Assembly (NCBI GenBank): GCA_946891915.1
Contig: CAMPNN010000006.1
Span: forward strand, 1 to 50,671
Length of the DNA: 50,671 nucleotides
Direction of reading: 5' to 3'
Origin: an uncultured Bifidobacteriaceae bacterium
Lineage (GTDB): Bacteria > Actinomycetota > Actinomycetes > Actinomycetales > Bifidobacteriaceae
The notes beneath the pieces are model-generated. The model had not been told where the DNA came from and ran no database searches. It saw only the letters and a list, made by a program, of their open reading frames with translations. The translations under genes and the position numbers were made by a program. Every line of letters begins with the position of its first letter. The stretch's first letter is position 1. Below, piece after piece: positions 9,502-17,807 of the stretch.

Positions 9502-9582
9502 AATGCTGTAAAGCGCGACGACCTGCTTTCGCGCGCGCAATGATGCGCGAAAGCAGGTCGTCGCGCTTTACAGCATTTTTTT
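9502..9582 (+). terminator. Long perfect hairpin with T-run after leuS; copy of the dispersed palindromic core
   Basis: A 33-base arm (9502-9534) is perfectly complementary to 9545-9577 across a 10-base loop, and the 3' arm runs into seven T residues, giving an intrinsic terminator. Bases 9525-9567 match 18888-18930 at 40 of 43 positions and relate to 28485-28535 in inverse orientation, so the terminator is built from a dispersed repeat. It is preceded by a 15-base-period direct duplication of ATTCGGCTTAATTA (9474-9502). Confidence 0.85.
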
Positions 9583-9619
9583 CGGTGTTAAAGGTTTTAA
9601 CCACAGGGGATGTTTTTTG

Positions 9620-9648
9620 TTGCGAGTGTGTGAAAGTTAGTTAATAGT
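9620..9648 (+). promoter_or_regulatory. Possible promoter of the comEA-comEC-holA group
   Basis: TTGCGA (9620-9625) and AATAGT (9643-9648) with 17-base spacing lie about 50 bases before the comEA start. The same element pair (TTGCGT-N17-AATAGT) appears before the HerA-type ATPase gene. Prediction from consensus only. Confidence 0.4.
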
Positions 9649-9698
9649 GGGAGGTATCGTTTCAAAATTTGGGGAATTGTTTGAATTTGGGGGATGCC

Positions 9699-10490
9699 AT
9701 GGAATATTACGAGCCTGGATGCAGTGTTCCTGAGCCTAAAACTAACTTGCCAAGAAGAAGAATTGCATCGTCCTTGTTGGAGTTTTCTAACGACGCTTTG
9801 AACGAAAACGATAGCAAAAATGGTTCTGATTCTTTCGACTACATTCTAAAAAGCAGCAAATCTTCTCCGCGATTTCATATGAAACCTGTGCATACTTTAG
9901 CAGTGCTGTTGCTGCTAGTTGTCGCTTTGTGTGCAAGTCTTACGATGCTTATTTCGCAGTCTTTAACTTATCAGCGAATGCAAAGTGAACAGAATAAGTC
10001 GTTGCAAAAAATAACAGATAATGCGAATTATCCAAAACATTCTTTTGAGAATTTAGAAGATAATAATACGAATAAAAGCAGCGAAAGAAATAAAAACAAC
10101 AGAAATAGAGGAAGTAATAAAAGCAGCAAGAGCAGCAAAAATAGTGAAAGCAATAAAAGCAATAAAAACGTTGAAAGCAGCGAAAGAATCGAGGTGCATG
10201 ACGTTAGCGAAGGCGAAAGCAATAGTGAAAATGGTGGAGAAAACAGTGGAGTAAATAGTAATGAGAACGGTGGCGAAAACAGCAAAAATAATACTTCTCG
10301 CATAAATCTAAATACCGCGACGCTTACGCAATTACAAACGCTAAAAGGTGTGGGGCCAAAGACTGCCGAGAGAATTATTGCTCAGCGAAAAAGAGTAGGT
10401 GGTTTTAGAAGGTTAGAAGATTTGCTGCAAATCAAAGGCATTGGGCCTAAAACTTTGAATAAGTTTCGCGGCATAGTGTATGTGGGTTAG
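9699..10490 (+). CDS. comEA: ComEA-like DNA-binding competence protein without SLBB domain
   Basis: A 263-aa protein (from the ATG at 9699) that would bind incoming DNA at the outer face of the membrane for ComEC. One transmembrane segment is visible (about residues 65-85, LAVLLLLVVALCASLTMLI), then a long Ser/Asn/Glu-rich low-complexity linker (about 100-200), then a C-terminal double helix-hairpin-helix domain with LKGVGPKTAERII and IKGIGPKTLNKF. The SLBB domain common in ComEA of Gram-positive bacteria is absent, its place taken by the linker. A TTG codon at 9669 would add 10 residues, but TTGGGGGAT sits right before the ATG at 9699, which I prefer. comEC follows after seven bases. Together with comEC it implies at least part of a DNA uptake machine. 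Confidence 0.9.
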   Translation: MEYYEPGCSVPEPKTNLPRRRIASSLLEFSNDALNENDSKNGSDSFDYILKSSKSSPRFHMKPVHTLAVLLLLVVALCASLTMLISQSLTYQRMQSEQNKSLQKITDNANYPKHSFENLEDNNTNKSSERNKNNRNRGSNKSSKSSKNSESNKSNKNVESSERIEVHDVSEGESNSENGGENSGVNSNENGGENSKNNTSRINLNTATLTQLQTLKGVGPKTAERIIAQRKRVGGFRRLEDLLQIKGIGPKTLNKFRGIVYVG

Positions 10491-10497
10491 GTGCATT

Positions 10498-12267
10498 ATG
10501 TGTGATGATCTGAAACAGGTTAGAGGAAGCCGCGATTTTCGCATGTTGCCTGTGGCAATTGCTTGCTGGGTTGGGTGCTTGCTTGGAAGGTTTTTCTGGA
10601 AAACTTATAGTTTTTACGGTTCGGCAGTGATTCTTTTTAGCGCATTGGCGGCGCTTGCCTTGTTGTTATTTGCGTGGATATTATTGCGTATTTTTGCTAA
10701 GAATGTGAAGCATTGTGCTAACAGGCACATTACAACACTGGTTAATTTGTCAAAAAGCATGCGCTGTAAATTATTCACTTGGAATCGCACAATTTCGCTT
10801 ACAGCATGCTTTTGTATAGCCTCATGCGCAATTACTTACGTAACGCAATGCGTAATTTCTAATGACGTTGTGATGCGCGAAATACATGCGGAAACTGGTT
10901 CTAAAGCTGCGTATGCTAAAAGAGGCGCTGAAAAATCTGATCGCGTTGCTGAATTTACAATAATTACGCCACTTCGTGCTTCTAAAAGTTTTATGGGAGA
11001 TTGTCAAGCTGTAGCTCAAGTGCATAAATTTGACGGGCAAATAAGCTATTATCAAGCGAAATTTTATGCGTATTCGCCAATATGCAAGCGGCTTGATTAC
11101 GGATCTAGTGTGCGCGTGCCGGTGAGCATTAAATCTTCGCGTTTTGATTATAATAAACCAGAAATTTATATTTCAAAATCGCAAAATTCTTTAGTAATTA
11201 CTAAAAGCGCGGATATTTTTCACAAATCTTTAACCGCATTATGGCAGTCTTTTCATAACGTAACCGGAAAGCTTGATGCGCAAGGAAGCATGCTGGTTCC
11301 AGGAGTAACTGTTGGAATGCTCGGGCAGGAATATGTGGAGGCAGAAGAGACAAGTTCGCATGAGCCAATTGATGAAACTTACGCAACGATGACGCGTAAC
11401 CATTTTCAGCACGCAGGAATTATGCACGTTATGGCAGTTTCAGGCGGCCACTTTTTACTATTAAGCATGCTTATTTACAAATGTTGCGCTTACATGCTAC
11501 TTCCTAGATGGTTCACATCTTTTTTGCAAATTGCGCTGCAAATACTTTTAGCTGCAGTAGTTTACCCTTCAGCTTCTGTGCTCAGAGCGCTAATTATGGG
11601 AATAATAGCCGCAGTAGCGTTTTGCTTCAAAAGACCATACCAGTCGGCAAGCGCGCTAAGTTGGACTGTTATAGGCGTGCTTGTGGTAAATCCCTCATAC
11701 GCTTGGGATTATGCCTTTGCACTTTCTTCGGCAGCAACATTAGGAATTGTGGTTATGGGAGTTCCTGCATCGAAAATACTTTCGAAATATATGCCAAACT
11801 GGATTTCTTCAGCACTTTCTATAACTTTTGCTGCACAATGTTGGACAATGCCTGTGCAAATTCTTATGCAACCGGAAGTTTCTTTTATGTCTGTTCCCGC
11901 GAATTTAATCGTTGCTCCTCTTATGGATTGGGCAACCGTTTGCGGATTAATTTCGCTTGCTTGCGCAAGTTTTAGCGCAGGATTGTCGCTTATTTTTGCG
12001 AGAGCTTCGTCAATTGGAACCGGTTTTATGGAGCAGTGTGCGTGTTGGTGCGATGAAGCGGCTTTAGGAGTTTTCCCGTGGATGAAAGGTGCTGCAGGTG
12101 CTTGGCTTATGGTTGGTGTGGAAGTAACAATATTTGCTGCTTTTATGATTGCTTTTCGCGTTTTTCACAATCGAGCTTATGTTCAGCGAATGAGCATAAT
12201 TGGGCAACTTTGGGCTTCTTCGGGGAGGCGCATGTGGTCAGAAGCTTCGCAAATTTTCGAAGAATAA
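10498..12267 (+). CDS. comEC: ComEC/Rec2 DNA uptake channel protein, lacking the metallo-beta-lactamase domain
   Basis: About 589 aa, polytopic inner-membrane protein that would carry single-stranded DNA into the cytoplasm. After N-terminal membrane helices comes a soluble domain (about 120-270), then the competence domain with the hallmark HAGIMHVMAVSGGHF and about seven membrane segments. It ends soon after the last helix; the C-terminal metallo-beta-lactamase-like domain found in many ComEC proteins (700-800 aa) is missing. ATG 10498 is preceded by TTAGGTG; an upstream ATG at 10480 overlaps comEA but has no ribosome binding site. It is the middle gene of comEA-comEC-holA, a common bacterial arrangement. 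Confidence 0.92.
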   Translation: MCDDLKQVRGSRDFRMLPVAIACWVGCLLGRFFWKTYSFYGSAVILFSALAALALLLFAWILLRIFAKNVKHCANRHITTLVNLSKSMRCKLFTWNRTISLTACFCIASCAITYVTQCVISNDVVMREIHAETGSKAAYAKRGAEKSDRVAEFTIITPLRASKSFMGDCQAVAQVHKFDGQISYYQAKFYAYSPICKRLDYGSSVRVPVSIKSSRFDYNKPEIYISKSQNSLVITKSADIFHKSLTALWQSFHNVTGKLDAQGSMLVPGVTVGMLGQEYVEAEETSSHEPIDETYATMTRNHFQHAGIMHVMAVSGGHFLLLSMLIYKCCAYMLLPRWFTSFLQIALQILLAAVVYPSASVLRALIMGIIAAVAFCFKRPYQSASALSWTVIGVLVVNPSYAWDYAFALSSAATLGIVVMGVPASKILSKYMPNWISSALSITFAAQCWTMPVQILMQPEVSFMSVPANLIVAPLMDWATVCGLISLACASFSAGLSLIFARASSIGTGFMEQCACWCDEAALGVFPWMKGAAGAWLMVGVEVTIFAAFMIAFRVFHNRAYVQRMSIIGQLWASSGRRMWSEASQIFEE

Positions 12268-12340
12268 ATGTGGGTTCTAGCATATTCGTGTGCAATATTA
12301 TGATGGATAAGAGTTGGTTGGCATAAGGGGTAGGAGCATT

Positions 12341-13339
12341 ATGGCAGTAAGTAGTAAGCGTGCGGAACGCGTTATGCCGGTTACGCTGGTAGTTGGAGGG
12401 GACGCGTACTTAAACGAACTTAACGCTCGAACTTTGCGCGAAAAAATACATCAAATTGCTCCAGATGCTGAAGTTATTGAGCTTGACTCATCTAGCGCGG
12501 ATAAGTATGCGTTTGATGAAGCTACAGGTCCTTCGCTTTTTGGCGACGGCACAATAGTTATTATTAATGATTTGCAAAATGCGGATGAATCTTTAGTAGA
12601 AGCGATTGAAAAATTCTGCCAGCAGACTCAAAATAACGAAAATAATTTTGTAGAATCTTCACCAACTTGGGTTATTGCGCGTCACGAAGGTGGCGTTAAA
12701 GGAAAATCTATTATTACGCGTCTTACAAAAGCCGGCGCAAACACTATAACTGTGCCTGATCTTAAAAAAGACGATGCAAAACTTAATTTTGTAATGAGCA
12801 TATTCGAAAGGCATAAGCGCAGTATTGAGCCTCAAGCAGCACAGCGGCTTGTGGCTGTTTTAGGCGGTAAAACAGGAGAGTTGGCGGCGTTATGTTCGCA
12901 ATTATGCTTCGACTATGACGATAATCCAATAACTCTTGATATTGTTGACCGTTATTTGCTTGCAGATCCACAAGTTACAGGCTTTTTCGTTGCAGACAAA
13001 GCAGTTGCGGGTCATGCAGGTTCTGCTGTGCTTGCAGCGCGCACTGCAGTTTCGCAAGGAGTTGATCCAATAGCGTTAATCGGCGCTTTGGCTTCAAAAA
13101 TTCGTTTAATTGCGCTCGCAATAGCAGTGCGTAACGGCACGATTTCTAGTGCGGAAGCGAAAGTAAACCCGTGGGCGCTTAAAATGGCAATGCGTCAGAT
13201 TGCAGGATGGAATAGTTCTGGTATTTCTAAATGTTTGCAATCCTTAGCATGGGCGGATGAGCAGTGCAAAGGCGGTGCTAGTGACGCAAATTACGCGCTT
13301 GAAAAAAGCATTATGATAATTGCGTCTAAAGGAAATTAA
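12341..13339 (+). CDS. holA: DNA polymerase III subunit delta
   Basis: A 332-aa clamp-loader subunit that opens the beta sliding clamp. N-terminal VTLVVGGDAYLNE and the FGDGTIVIINDLQNAD segment, the LVAVLGGKTGELAALCSQL helix region, and the C-terminal part with WALKMAMRQIAGWNSSGISKCLQSLAWADEQCKGG all match the HolA family in order and spacing. An in-frame TTG at 12314 would add nine residues, but GGGGTAGGAG precedes the ATG at 12341, which is the better start. Location right after comEC is the usual bacterial context. Confidence 0.93.
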   Translation: MAVSSKRAERVMPVTLVVGGDAYLNELNARTLREKIHQIAPDAEVIELDSSSADKYAFDEATGPSLFGDGTIVIINDLQNADESLVEAIEKFCQQTQNNENNFVESSPTWVIARHEGGVKGKSIITRLTKAGANTITVPDLKKDDAKLNFVMSIFERHKRSIEPQAAQRLVAVLGGKTGELAALCSQLCFDYDDNPITLDIVDRYLLADPQVTGFFVADKAVAGHAGSAVLAARTAVSQGVDPIALIGALASKIRLIALAIAVRNGTISSAEAKVNPWALKMAMRQIAGWNSSGISKCLQSLAWADEQCKGGASDANYALEKSIMIIASKGN

Positions 13340-13343
13340 AAAC

Positions 13344-13399
13344 CTTATATTAAAAGTCGTAAATTAGAAATCTTAAATTAAAAATCGTAAATTAAAAAT
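13344..13399. repeat. Four 14-bp AT-rich tandem repeats between holA and tsaE
   Basis: Units CTTATATTAAAAGT, CGTAAATTAGAAAT, CTTAAATTAAAAAT and CGTAAATTAAAAAT run head to tail at exact 14-base spacing, with C[GT]TAAATTA-AAAT conserved. No coding role. It ends 24 bases before the tsaE ATG, so copy-number change could alter the spacing of upstream elements. Confidence 0.85.
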
Positions 13400-13423
13400 A
13401 TTGTGTGAAAGATTGTGTTAAGT

Positions 13424-13996
13424 ATGAAAGAAGAAACGGTGTTAGAACAGCAAAAAGTGCGTACAGTGCCTACGGATACTAATATGCGCGAGCTTGGTAA
13501 ATCTGTTGCAAAACTTGTTAAAGAAGGCGACGTTCTTCTGCTTTCTGGCCCTCTTGGGGCTGGTAAAACAACGTTCGCTCAAGGTTTTGGTGCGGGTCTT
13601 TCAATTAGTGAGCCGATTGTGTCTCCAACTTTTACGATTGCGCGCGAATTGCACGGCACTTTTGCGGATGGTAAGCCTGCAACTTTAATTCACGTTGACG
13701 CTTACCGTTTGGGTGGCGAAGATTTTGCTCCGGGGCAAGATACTGTTTCGCGTTTGCTTGACGAGCTTGAATCTTTGGGGCTTGACGAAGCTTTGGAAGA
13801 GCCTGGAGATGGCACTGTTGTGCTTATGGAGTGGGGTGAGCAAATGGCTGGAGTGCTGGCAAGTGAGCGCTTAGAAGTTCATATTGCAAGGCCTGTTGAT
13901 TCTTCGCAAGTTGACGACTTTAGTAGTGACGGTGAGCGAATCGTAACTTTGAAAGCTGTTGGAAAAGACTGGCTTAATCGAATTGAAAAATTGTAA
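13424..13996 (+). CDS. tsaE: tRNA t6A biosynthesis ATPase TsaE
   Basis: A 190-aa P-loop ATPase that works with TsaB and TsaD in making threonylcarbamoyl-adenosine at position 37 of ANN-decoding tRNAs. Walker A GPLGAGKT is at residues 42-49, followed by the family SPTFTIARE segment and the HVDAYRLGG and VVLMEWGEQM motifs. It is longer than typical TsaE (150-160 aa) because of an acidic insertion (SRLLDELESLGLDEALEEP). A GTG nine bases upstream (13415) is an alternative start; GAAAGA fits the ATG better. tsaB and tsaD lie just downstream, so the complex is encoded together. Confidence 0.95.
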   Translation: MKEETVLEQQKVRTVPTDTNMRELGKSVAKLVKEGDVLLLSGPLGAGKTTFAQGFGAGLSISEPIVSPTFTIARELHGTFADGKPATLIHVDAYRLGGEDFAPGQDTVSRLLDELESLGLDEALEEPGDGTVVLMEWGEQMAGVLASERLEVHIARPVDSSQVDDFSSDGERIVTLKAVGKDWLNRIEKL

Positions 13997-14006
13997 TTAA
14001 TAAATA

Positions 14007-14059
14007 ACGTAAGCAAACGTAAGCAAATAACGCAATAAACGCAAGCAAATAACGCAAGT
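14007..14059. repeat. ACGYAAGCAAATAACGCAA-type short direct repeats before tsaB
   Basis: ACGTAAGCAA is repeated at 14007 and 14017, and a longer unit (ACGTAAGCAAATAACGCA, then ACGCAAGCAAATAACGCA) is repeated about 21 bases apart. The stretch is noncoding and sits between the tsaE stop and the tsaB ribosome binding site. Confidence 0.7.
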
Positions 14060-14107
14060 TGTGGTAAGCGAGTAAGCTGGTCGGGTACGTGACTTCGAGG
14101 AATAAAC

Positions 14108-14926
14108 ATGAGTAATACGCTGATTATTGACACTTCATTTGGTTCTACTGTTGGAATTGTGGGCAATGAGCCGATTGTTGAAACCGACTCTCGCACTCAC
14201 GTGGAGCGTTTGCAAGTAAATATTGCGAAAGTTGTGGAAAATGCGGGGCTTAAGGCTTCGGATATTGATCGCGTGGTTGTGGGCGTTGGTCCTGCTCCTT
14301 TTACGGGACTTCGCGCAGGATTAGTTGCAGCAAAAGCAATTGCTTTCGCAAATAACGCACAAATTTTAGGGTGCGATAGTCTTCTTCCTCAAAGCCTTAT
14401 GATGCGTTCTGGAGCGTTTGAAGAAGCTGTAAAAAATGGCAGCATAGAAAATGATTTGCTACTAAATATGGCTGATTCTTGCGATTCTAATATTCGCCAC
14501 TACGTGCTTTCGCTAAACGATGCTCGTCGTCGCCAAGTGTACATGTGTTTGTACGACGATGAAGGAAATGCGCTAATAGATATGGATATTGACTATCCGC
14601 AGAATGTTGTGATGCGAGTAAACGAGTATTTAGCAAGCGAAACTAACGAAAATTATTGCGTTGATGTGCTCGGTCACGGTGCTAAAAAGTATGCTGAAGA
14701 CTGGCGAAATATTGCTCACGTTGGCGTTATTGCCGAAGTTTCCGCGCTTGATTTGGGTGTGAAAGGTTTACAAATTTTCGAACAGTGTGCTGAGCAGTGC
14801 GCCAATAAAGATGAGCACGTAAAAGCTGTTGAACCGCTGTATTTGCGACGTCCGGACGTTTCTGTGCCAAATCCGCTTAAGCATGTGCTTGGCTCTGGAG
14901 CGGCAAATAAAGCCAAAGAAAAATAG
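14108..14926 (+). CDS. tsaB: tRNA t6A biosynthesis protein TsaB
   Basis: A 272-aa ASKHA-fold paralogue of TsaD that is catalytically inactive and acts as TsaD's scaffold. The N-terminal IIDTSFGSTVGIV and the family signature GVGPAPFTGLRAGLVAAKAIA are clear, as is LNDARRRQVYM. ATG start with CGAGGA upstream. Spacing to rimI is 25 bases. Order tsaE-tsaB-rimI-tsaD is the classical Gram-positive arrangement. Confidence 0.95.
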   Translation: MSNTLIIDTSFGSTVGIVGNEPIVETDSRTHVERLQVNIAKVVENAGLKASDIDRVVVGVGPAPFTGLRAGLVAAKAIAFANNAQILGCDSLLPQSLMMRSGAFEEAVKNGSIENDLLLNMADSCDSNIRHYVLSLNDARRRQVYMCLYDDEGNALIDMDIDYPQNVVMRVNEYLASETNENYCVDVLGHGAKKYAEDWRNIAHVGVIAEVSALDLGVKGLQIFEQCAEQCANKDEHVKAVEPLYLRRPDVSVPNPLKHVLGSGAANKAKEK

Positions 14927-14951
14927 AAGCGTTTTAACGATTTGAGTAATT

Positions 14952-15551
14952 ATGATTGTTGATATAACGCGTTCTAAGTTTCCAGCAGTAGCCGAAGGTT
15001 GCAATATAGTGCCGAAATGCGATTTTACGTGCGATTATTTAGCGAAAAAAATAGCGCCTATTGAAGCCGAATTATTTGGCAAAGGCTCATGGAACGAGAG
15101 TATGATTTCGCAAGAATTGCAAGCTCCTATGCGCGCATACTATGCAGAAATTGACGAAAATTCAAATACTTTATGCGGGTATGCTGGATACTGGTTTGAC
15201 GGCGACGACGCGCAAATAATGACAATCGGCGTTGCAAAACAATATCAAAGAAAAGGCATAGCATCTAAGCTTTTATCAACAATGATCAAAACCGCAAGCA
15301 AAATTGGTGCCAAACGCATGCTGCTAGAAGTGCGAGTTGACAATGTTCCTGCGCTCGCGCTGTATAATCGCTTTGGCTTTACGAAAATGGGTTTGCGAAA
15401 AAGATACTATCAGCCAGAAGGCGTTGATGCGTACACAATGTGCGCTGATTTAAGCGAGATTTTAAGCGAGATTTTAAGCGAGATTTTAAGCGAGATTTTA
15501 AGCGAAAATAATAATTTAACTTCCGCAAAAAATAACGGAACCGAGGAATAA
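14952..15551 (+). CDS. rimI: RimI-like GNAT N-acetyltransferase
   Basis: A 199-aa GNAT-fold acetyltransferase related to RimI, which acetylates the N-terminus of ribosomal protein S18 or other proteins. The acetyl-CoA site appears as IGVAKQYQRKGIASKLL, followed by AKRMLLEVRVDNVPALALYNRFGF, the usual RimI C-terminal motif. The tail carries a perfect tandem peptide repeat SEIL (four in a row), from a 12-base DNA repeat; this tail is outside the fold. Start ATG 14952 has a weak ribosome site (TTTGAGTAAT). The stop sits one base before the tsaD start, so translational coupling is likely. Confidence 0.92.
   Translation: MIVDITRSKFPAVAEGCNIVPKCDFTCDYLAKKIAPIEAELFGKGSWNESMISQELQAPMRAYYAEIDENSNTLCGYAGYWFDGDDAQIMTIGVAKQYQRKGIASKLLSTMIKTASKIGAKRMLLEVRVDNVPALALYNRFGFTKMGLRKRYYQPEGVDAYTMCADLSEILSEILSEILSEILSENNNLTSAKNNGTEE
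15451..15504 (+). repeat. In-frame 12-bp tandem repeat inside rimI
   Basis: TAAGCG recurs at 15451, 15463, 15475, 15487 and 15499, at an exact 12-base period (unit TAAGCGAGATTT), encoding repeated Leu-Ser-Glu-Ile. As the unit is a multiple of three, slippage changes the tail length without breaking the frame. Confidence 0.9.
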
Positions 15552-15552
15552 A

Positions 15553-16596
15553 ATGAGCGAAGCAATCGTACTAGGAATTGAATCAACTTGCGACGAAACA
15601 GCCGCGGCTATTGTGCGCGGACGCACGCTGGTGTCAAATGTGGTGGCATCTTCAATGCAGGAGCACGCGCGCTACGGTGGCGTAATTCCAGAAATTGCTT
15701 CTCGAGCGCACGCTGAAGCTTTTGTGCCGGTTGTTTCTAAAGCTTTAGCAGACGCAAACATGGATTTAAGCGACGTTGACGCAATTGCAGTAAGCGCAGG
15801 TCCTGGTCTTGCAGGCTGCTTAGCTGTGGGTGTTTCGGGAGCTAAAGCCTTGGCTTGGGCTGCAAATAAGCCAATTTACGGAATTAACCACGTAATCGGT
15901 CATATTGCAGTAACGCAATTGCAATTTGGTGACGTGCCGGAAGACGTTCTTGCTTTAATTGTTTCCGGCGGTCACACTTCGCTTCTTCACGTGAACGATA
16001 TTGCTAGAAGCATTGATGTTGTTGGCACAACTTTGGACGATGCTGCAGGAGAGTGCTTCGACAAGGTTGCACGCTTGCTTGGATTCCCATACCCGGGCGG
16101 CCCTCATATTGATAGGCATGGAAGGCTTGGCAACCCGGATACTTTGAAAGTTCCGCAAGGCTTAACGCAAGGTCGTTCCGGAAAAGAGCATCCTTACGAT
16201 TTCAGCTTCTCGGGTGTAAAAACTGCTGTTGCGCGCTGGGTGGAGGCACGTGAGGCTCAAGGGCTTGAAATTCCAGTTGACGACGTGTGCGCTTCTTTGG
16301 CTAATTCTGTGGCAGAAGTGCTTTCCAGAAAAGCTATGATGGGCTGCGAGCAGTACGGTTCTAAAACGCTTATGATTGGCGGCGGATTCTCCGCTAATTC
16401 GCAGCTTCGTGAGCATTTGTTGGCTTGCGGCAAAGAGCATGGAATTGAAGTTCGTTTGCCGGAATTGAAGCTTTGCACGGATAACGGTGCGATGGTTGCA
16501 ATGCTTGGCGTGAATTTGGTGGAAGCAGGGGTGCGTCCTTCTGCTCCAGATTTTGCAATTGATTCTGCTATGCCTCTTACCACTGTGAGCTTATAA
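15553..16596 (+). CDS. tsaD: tRNA N6-adenosine threonylcarbamoyltransferase TsaD
   Basis: A 347-aa ASKHA-fold enzyme that transfers the threonylcarbamoyl group to A37 of tRNA. LGIESTCDETAAAI at the N-terminus, the metal-binding HVIGH (His113, His117), the SGGHTSLL phosphate motif and the C-terminal CTDNGAMVA with Asp are all present. Full length for the family. GAGGAATAAA precedes the ATG and the gene follows rimI by one base. Confidence 0.97.
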   Translation: MSEAIVLGIESTCDETAAAIVRGRTLVSNVVASSMQEHARYGGVIPEIASRAHAEAFVPVVSKALADANMDLSDVDAIAVSAGPGLAGCLAVGVSGAKALAWAANKPIYGINHVIGHIAVTQLQFGDVPEDVLALIVSGGHTSLLHVNDIARSIDVVGTTLDDAAGECFDKVARLLGFPYPGGPHIDRHGRLGNPDTLKVPQGLTQGRSGKEHPYDFSFSGVKTAVARWVEAREAQGLEIPVDDVCASLANSVAEVLSRKAMMGCEQYGSKTLMIGGGFSANSQLREHLLACGKEHGIEVRLPELKLCTDNGAMVAMLGVNLVEAGVRPSAPDFAIDSAMPLTTVSL

Positions 16597-16640
16597 TAGT
16601 AGAAATAATAAAAGTTGTTCCAAAAGTTGCGAGGTGTTTA

Positions 16641-17798
16641 GTGCGTTCAGGTAGTTCGCGTAGTGGAATGTTACGAATTGGCGAGAAAATTCAATTCACT
16701 GATCGTAAAGGTAAGCGAATTACTGCGCAACTTATTGCAGGCGGATTTACGCAAACTGAGCATGGTCTTATTTGCCACGACGATGTGATTGGCCAAAGCG
16801 AAGGCATTGTTGTAACTACCGTTAGTGCAAAGCGCGAATCTCAACAAACATGCGAAAATCAAGAATCTAAAGACCTTTCAAAATCTGGTAATAAGCCTTG
16901 GAAAGCGGCGCGCGCTATTGGTGGCTGGGATTACGTTGTTATGCGGCCGCGTATGGTTGACTACGTGCTTTCTATGCCTAGAGGCGCGCAAATTATGTAT
17001 CCTAAAGATATTGCGCAAGTAATTGCTTTAGGAGATATTCGCTCCTGCATGCGCGTTTTGGAGTCGGGTGCTGGCTCTGGTGCTATGAGCTTAAGTCTTT
17101 TGGACGCAGTTGGGGAGTGCGGAAAGCTTACGACGATTGAGCTTCGCCCGGATTTTGCGCGTATTGCCGAGTCTAACGCAACTTTGTACTACGGTAAGCG
17201 CCCAGAATGGTGGAATTTGCTTACTGGCGATTTTGATTCGGTTGCAAAAACTTTGGACGCGCACAGCGTGGATCGCATTATGCTCGACATGCTTGACCCT
17301 TGGAATCGACTTGAACAAGCGCATCGCGTTATTGTGCCGGGAGGCGTGCTTATTGCGTACGTTACGACTACTACGCAAATGTCTCGAATGGCTGAAGCTT
17401 TGCGAGAAAGCGGCGTGTGGACTGAGCCGGAGATTCAGGAAACGCTTGAGCGCACGTGGAAAGCGCAAGGTTTGGCTGTGCGACCGGATCACGCGATGAT
17501 TGGTCACACTGGATTTTTGATTGTTTCGCGCGCAATGGCTGAAGGTTTTACGGCTTTGAAGAAGCGCGAGCATGGCACTAAAGACACAGTTAGTGATATT
17601 GACGATATGACAGCCGAAGAGCGCGCGGAGCAGTTGGAAGACTTGTCTTTGCGTGATATTTCGGATCGTAAATTGCGTAAAGTTTTGCGCGATTTAGACG
17701 TGCAGCTTGCGCAATTGCCGCAAGATTTGCAAGATTTGCAAGATTCGCAATCTCAAGATTTGCAATCGCAAGAAATAGAGCATAATCAAGCTAAGTAG
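16641..17798 (+). CDS. tRNA (adenine-58-N1)-methyltransferase, TrmI type
   Basis: A 385-aa SAM-dependent methyltransferase of the TrmI group, which makes m1A58 in the tRNA T loop. The N-terminal beta-barrel domain (about 1-100) is followed by the Rossmann domain with VLESGAGSGAMSLSLL (SAM motif I), LTTIELRPDFARIAESN (motif II) and DRIMLDMLDPW (motif IV). The last 30 residues are a Gln/Asp/Leu-rich tail (LPQDLQDLQDSQS) beyond the usual fold. The start is GTG at 16641 with GAGGTG five bases before. It overlaps no neighbour, and the phosphatase gene begins nine bases after its stop. Confidence 0.92.
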   Translation: MRSGSSRSGMLRIGEKIQFTDRKGKRITAQLIAGGFTQTEHGLICHDDVIGQSEGIVVTTVSAKRESQQTCENQESKDLSKSGNKPWKAARAIGGWDYVVMRPRMVDYVLSMPRGAQIMYPKDIAQVIALGDIRSCMRVLESGAGSGAMSLSLLDAVGECGKLTTIELRPDFARIAESNATLYYGKRPEWWNLLTGDFDSVAKTLDAHSVDRIMLDMLDPWNRLEQAHRVIVPGGVLIAYVTTTTQMSRMAEALRESGVWTEPEIQETLERTWKAQGLAVRPDHAMIGHTGFLIVSRAMAEGFTALKKREHGTKDTVSDIDDMTAEERAEQLEDLSLRDISDRKLRKVLRDLDVQLAQLPQDLQDLQDSQSQDLQSQEIEHNQAK

Positions 17799-17807
17799 GA
17801 GAGCATT

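Noticed and set aside
9669..9698. Upstream TTG start for comEA
   Set aside because: The ATG at 9699 has a strong ribosome binding site immediately upstream and the extra residues have no supporting feature.
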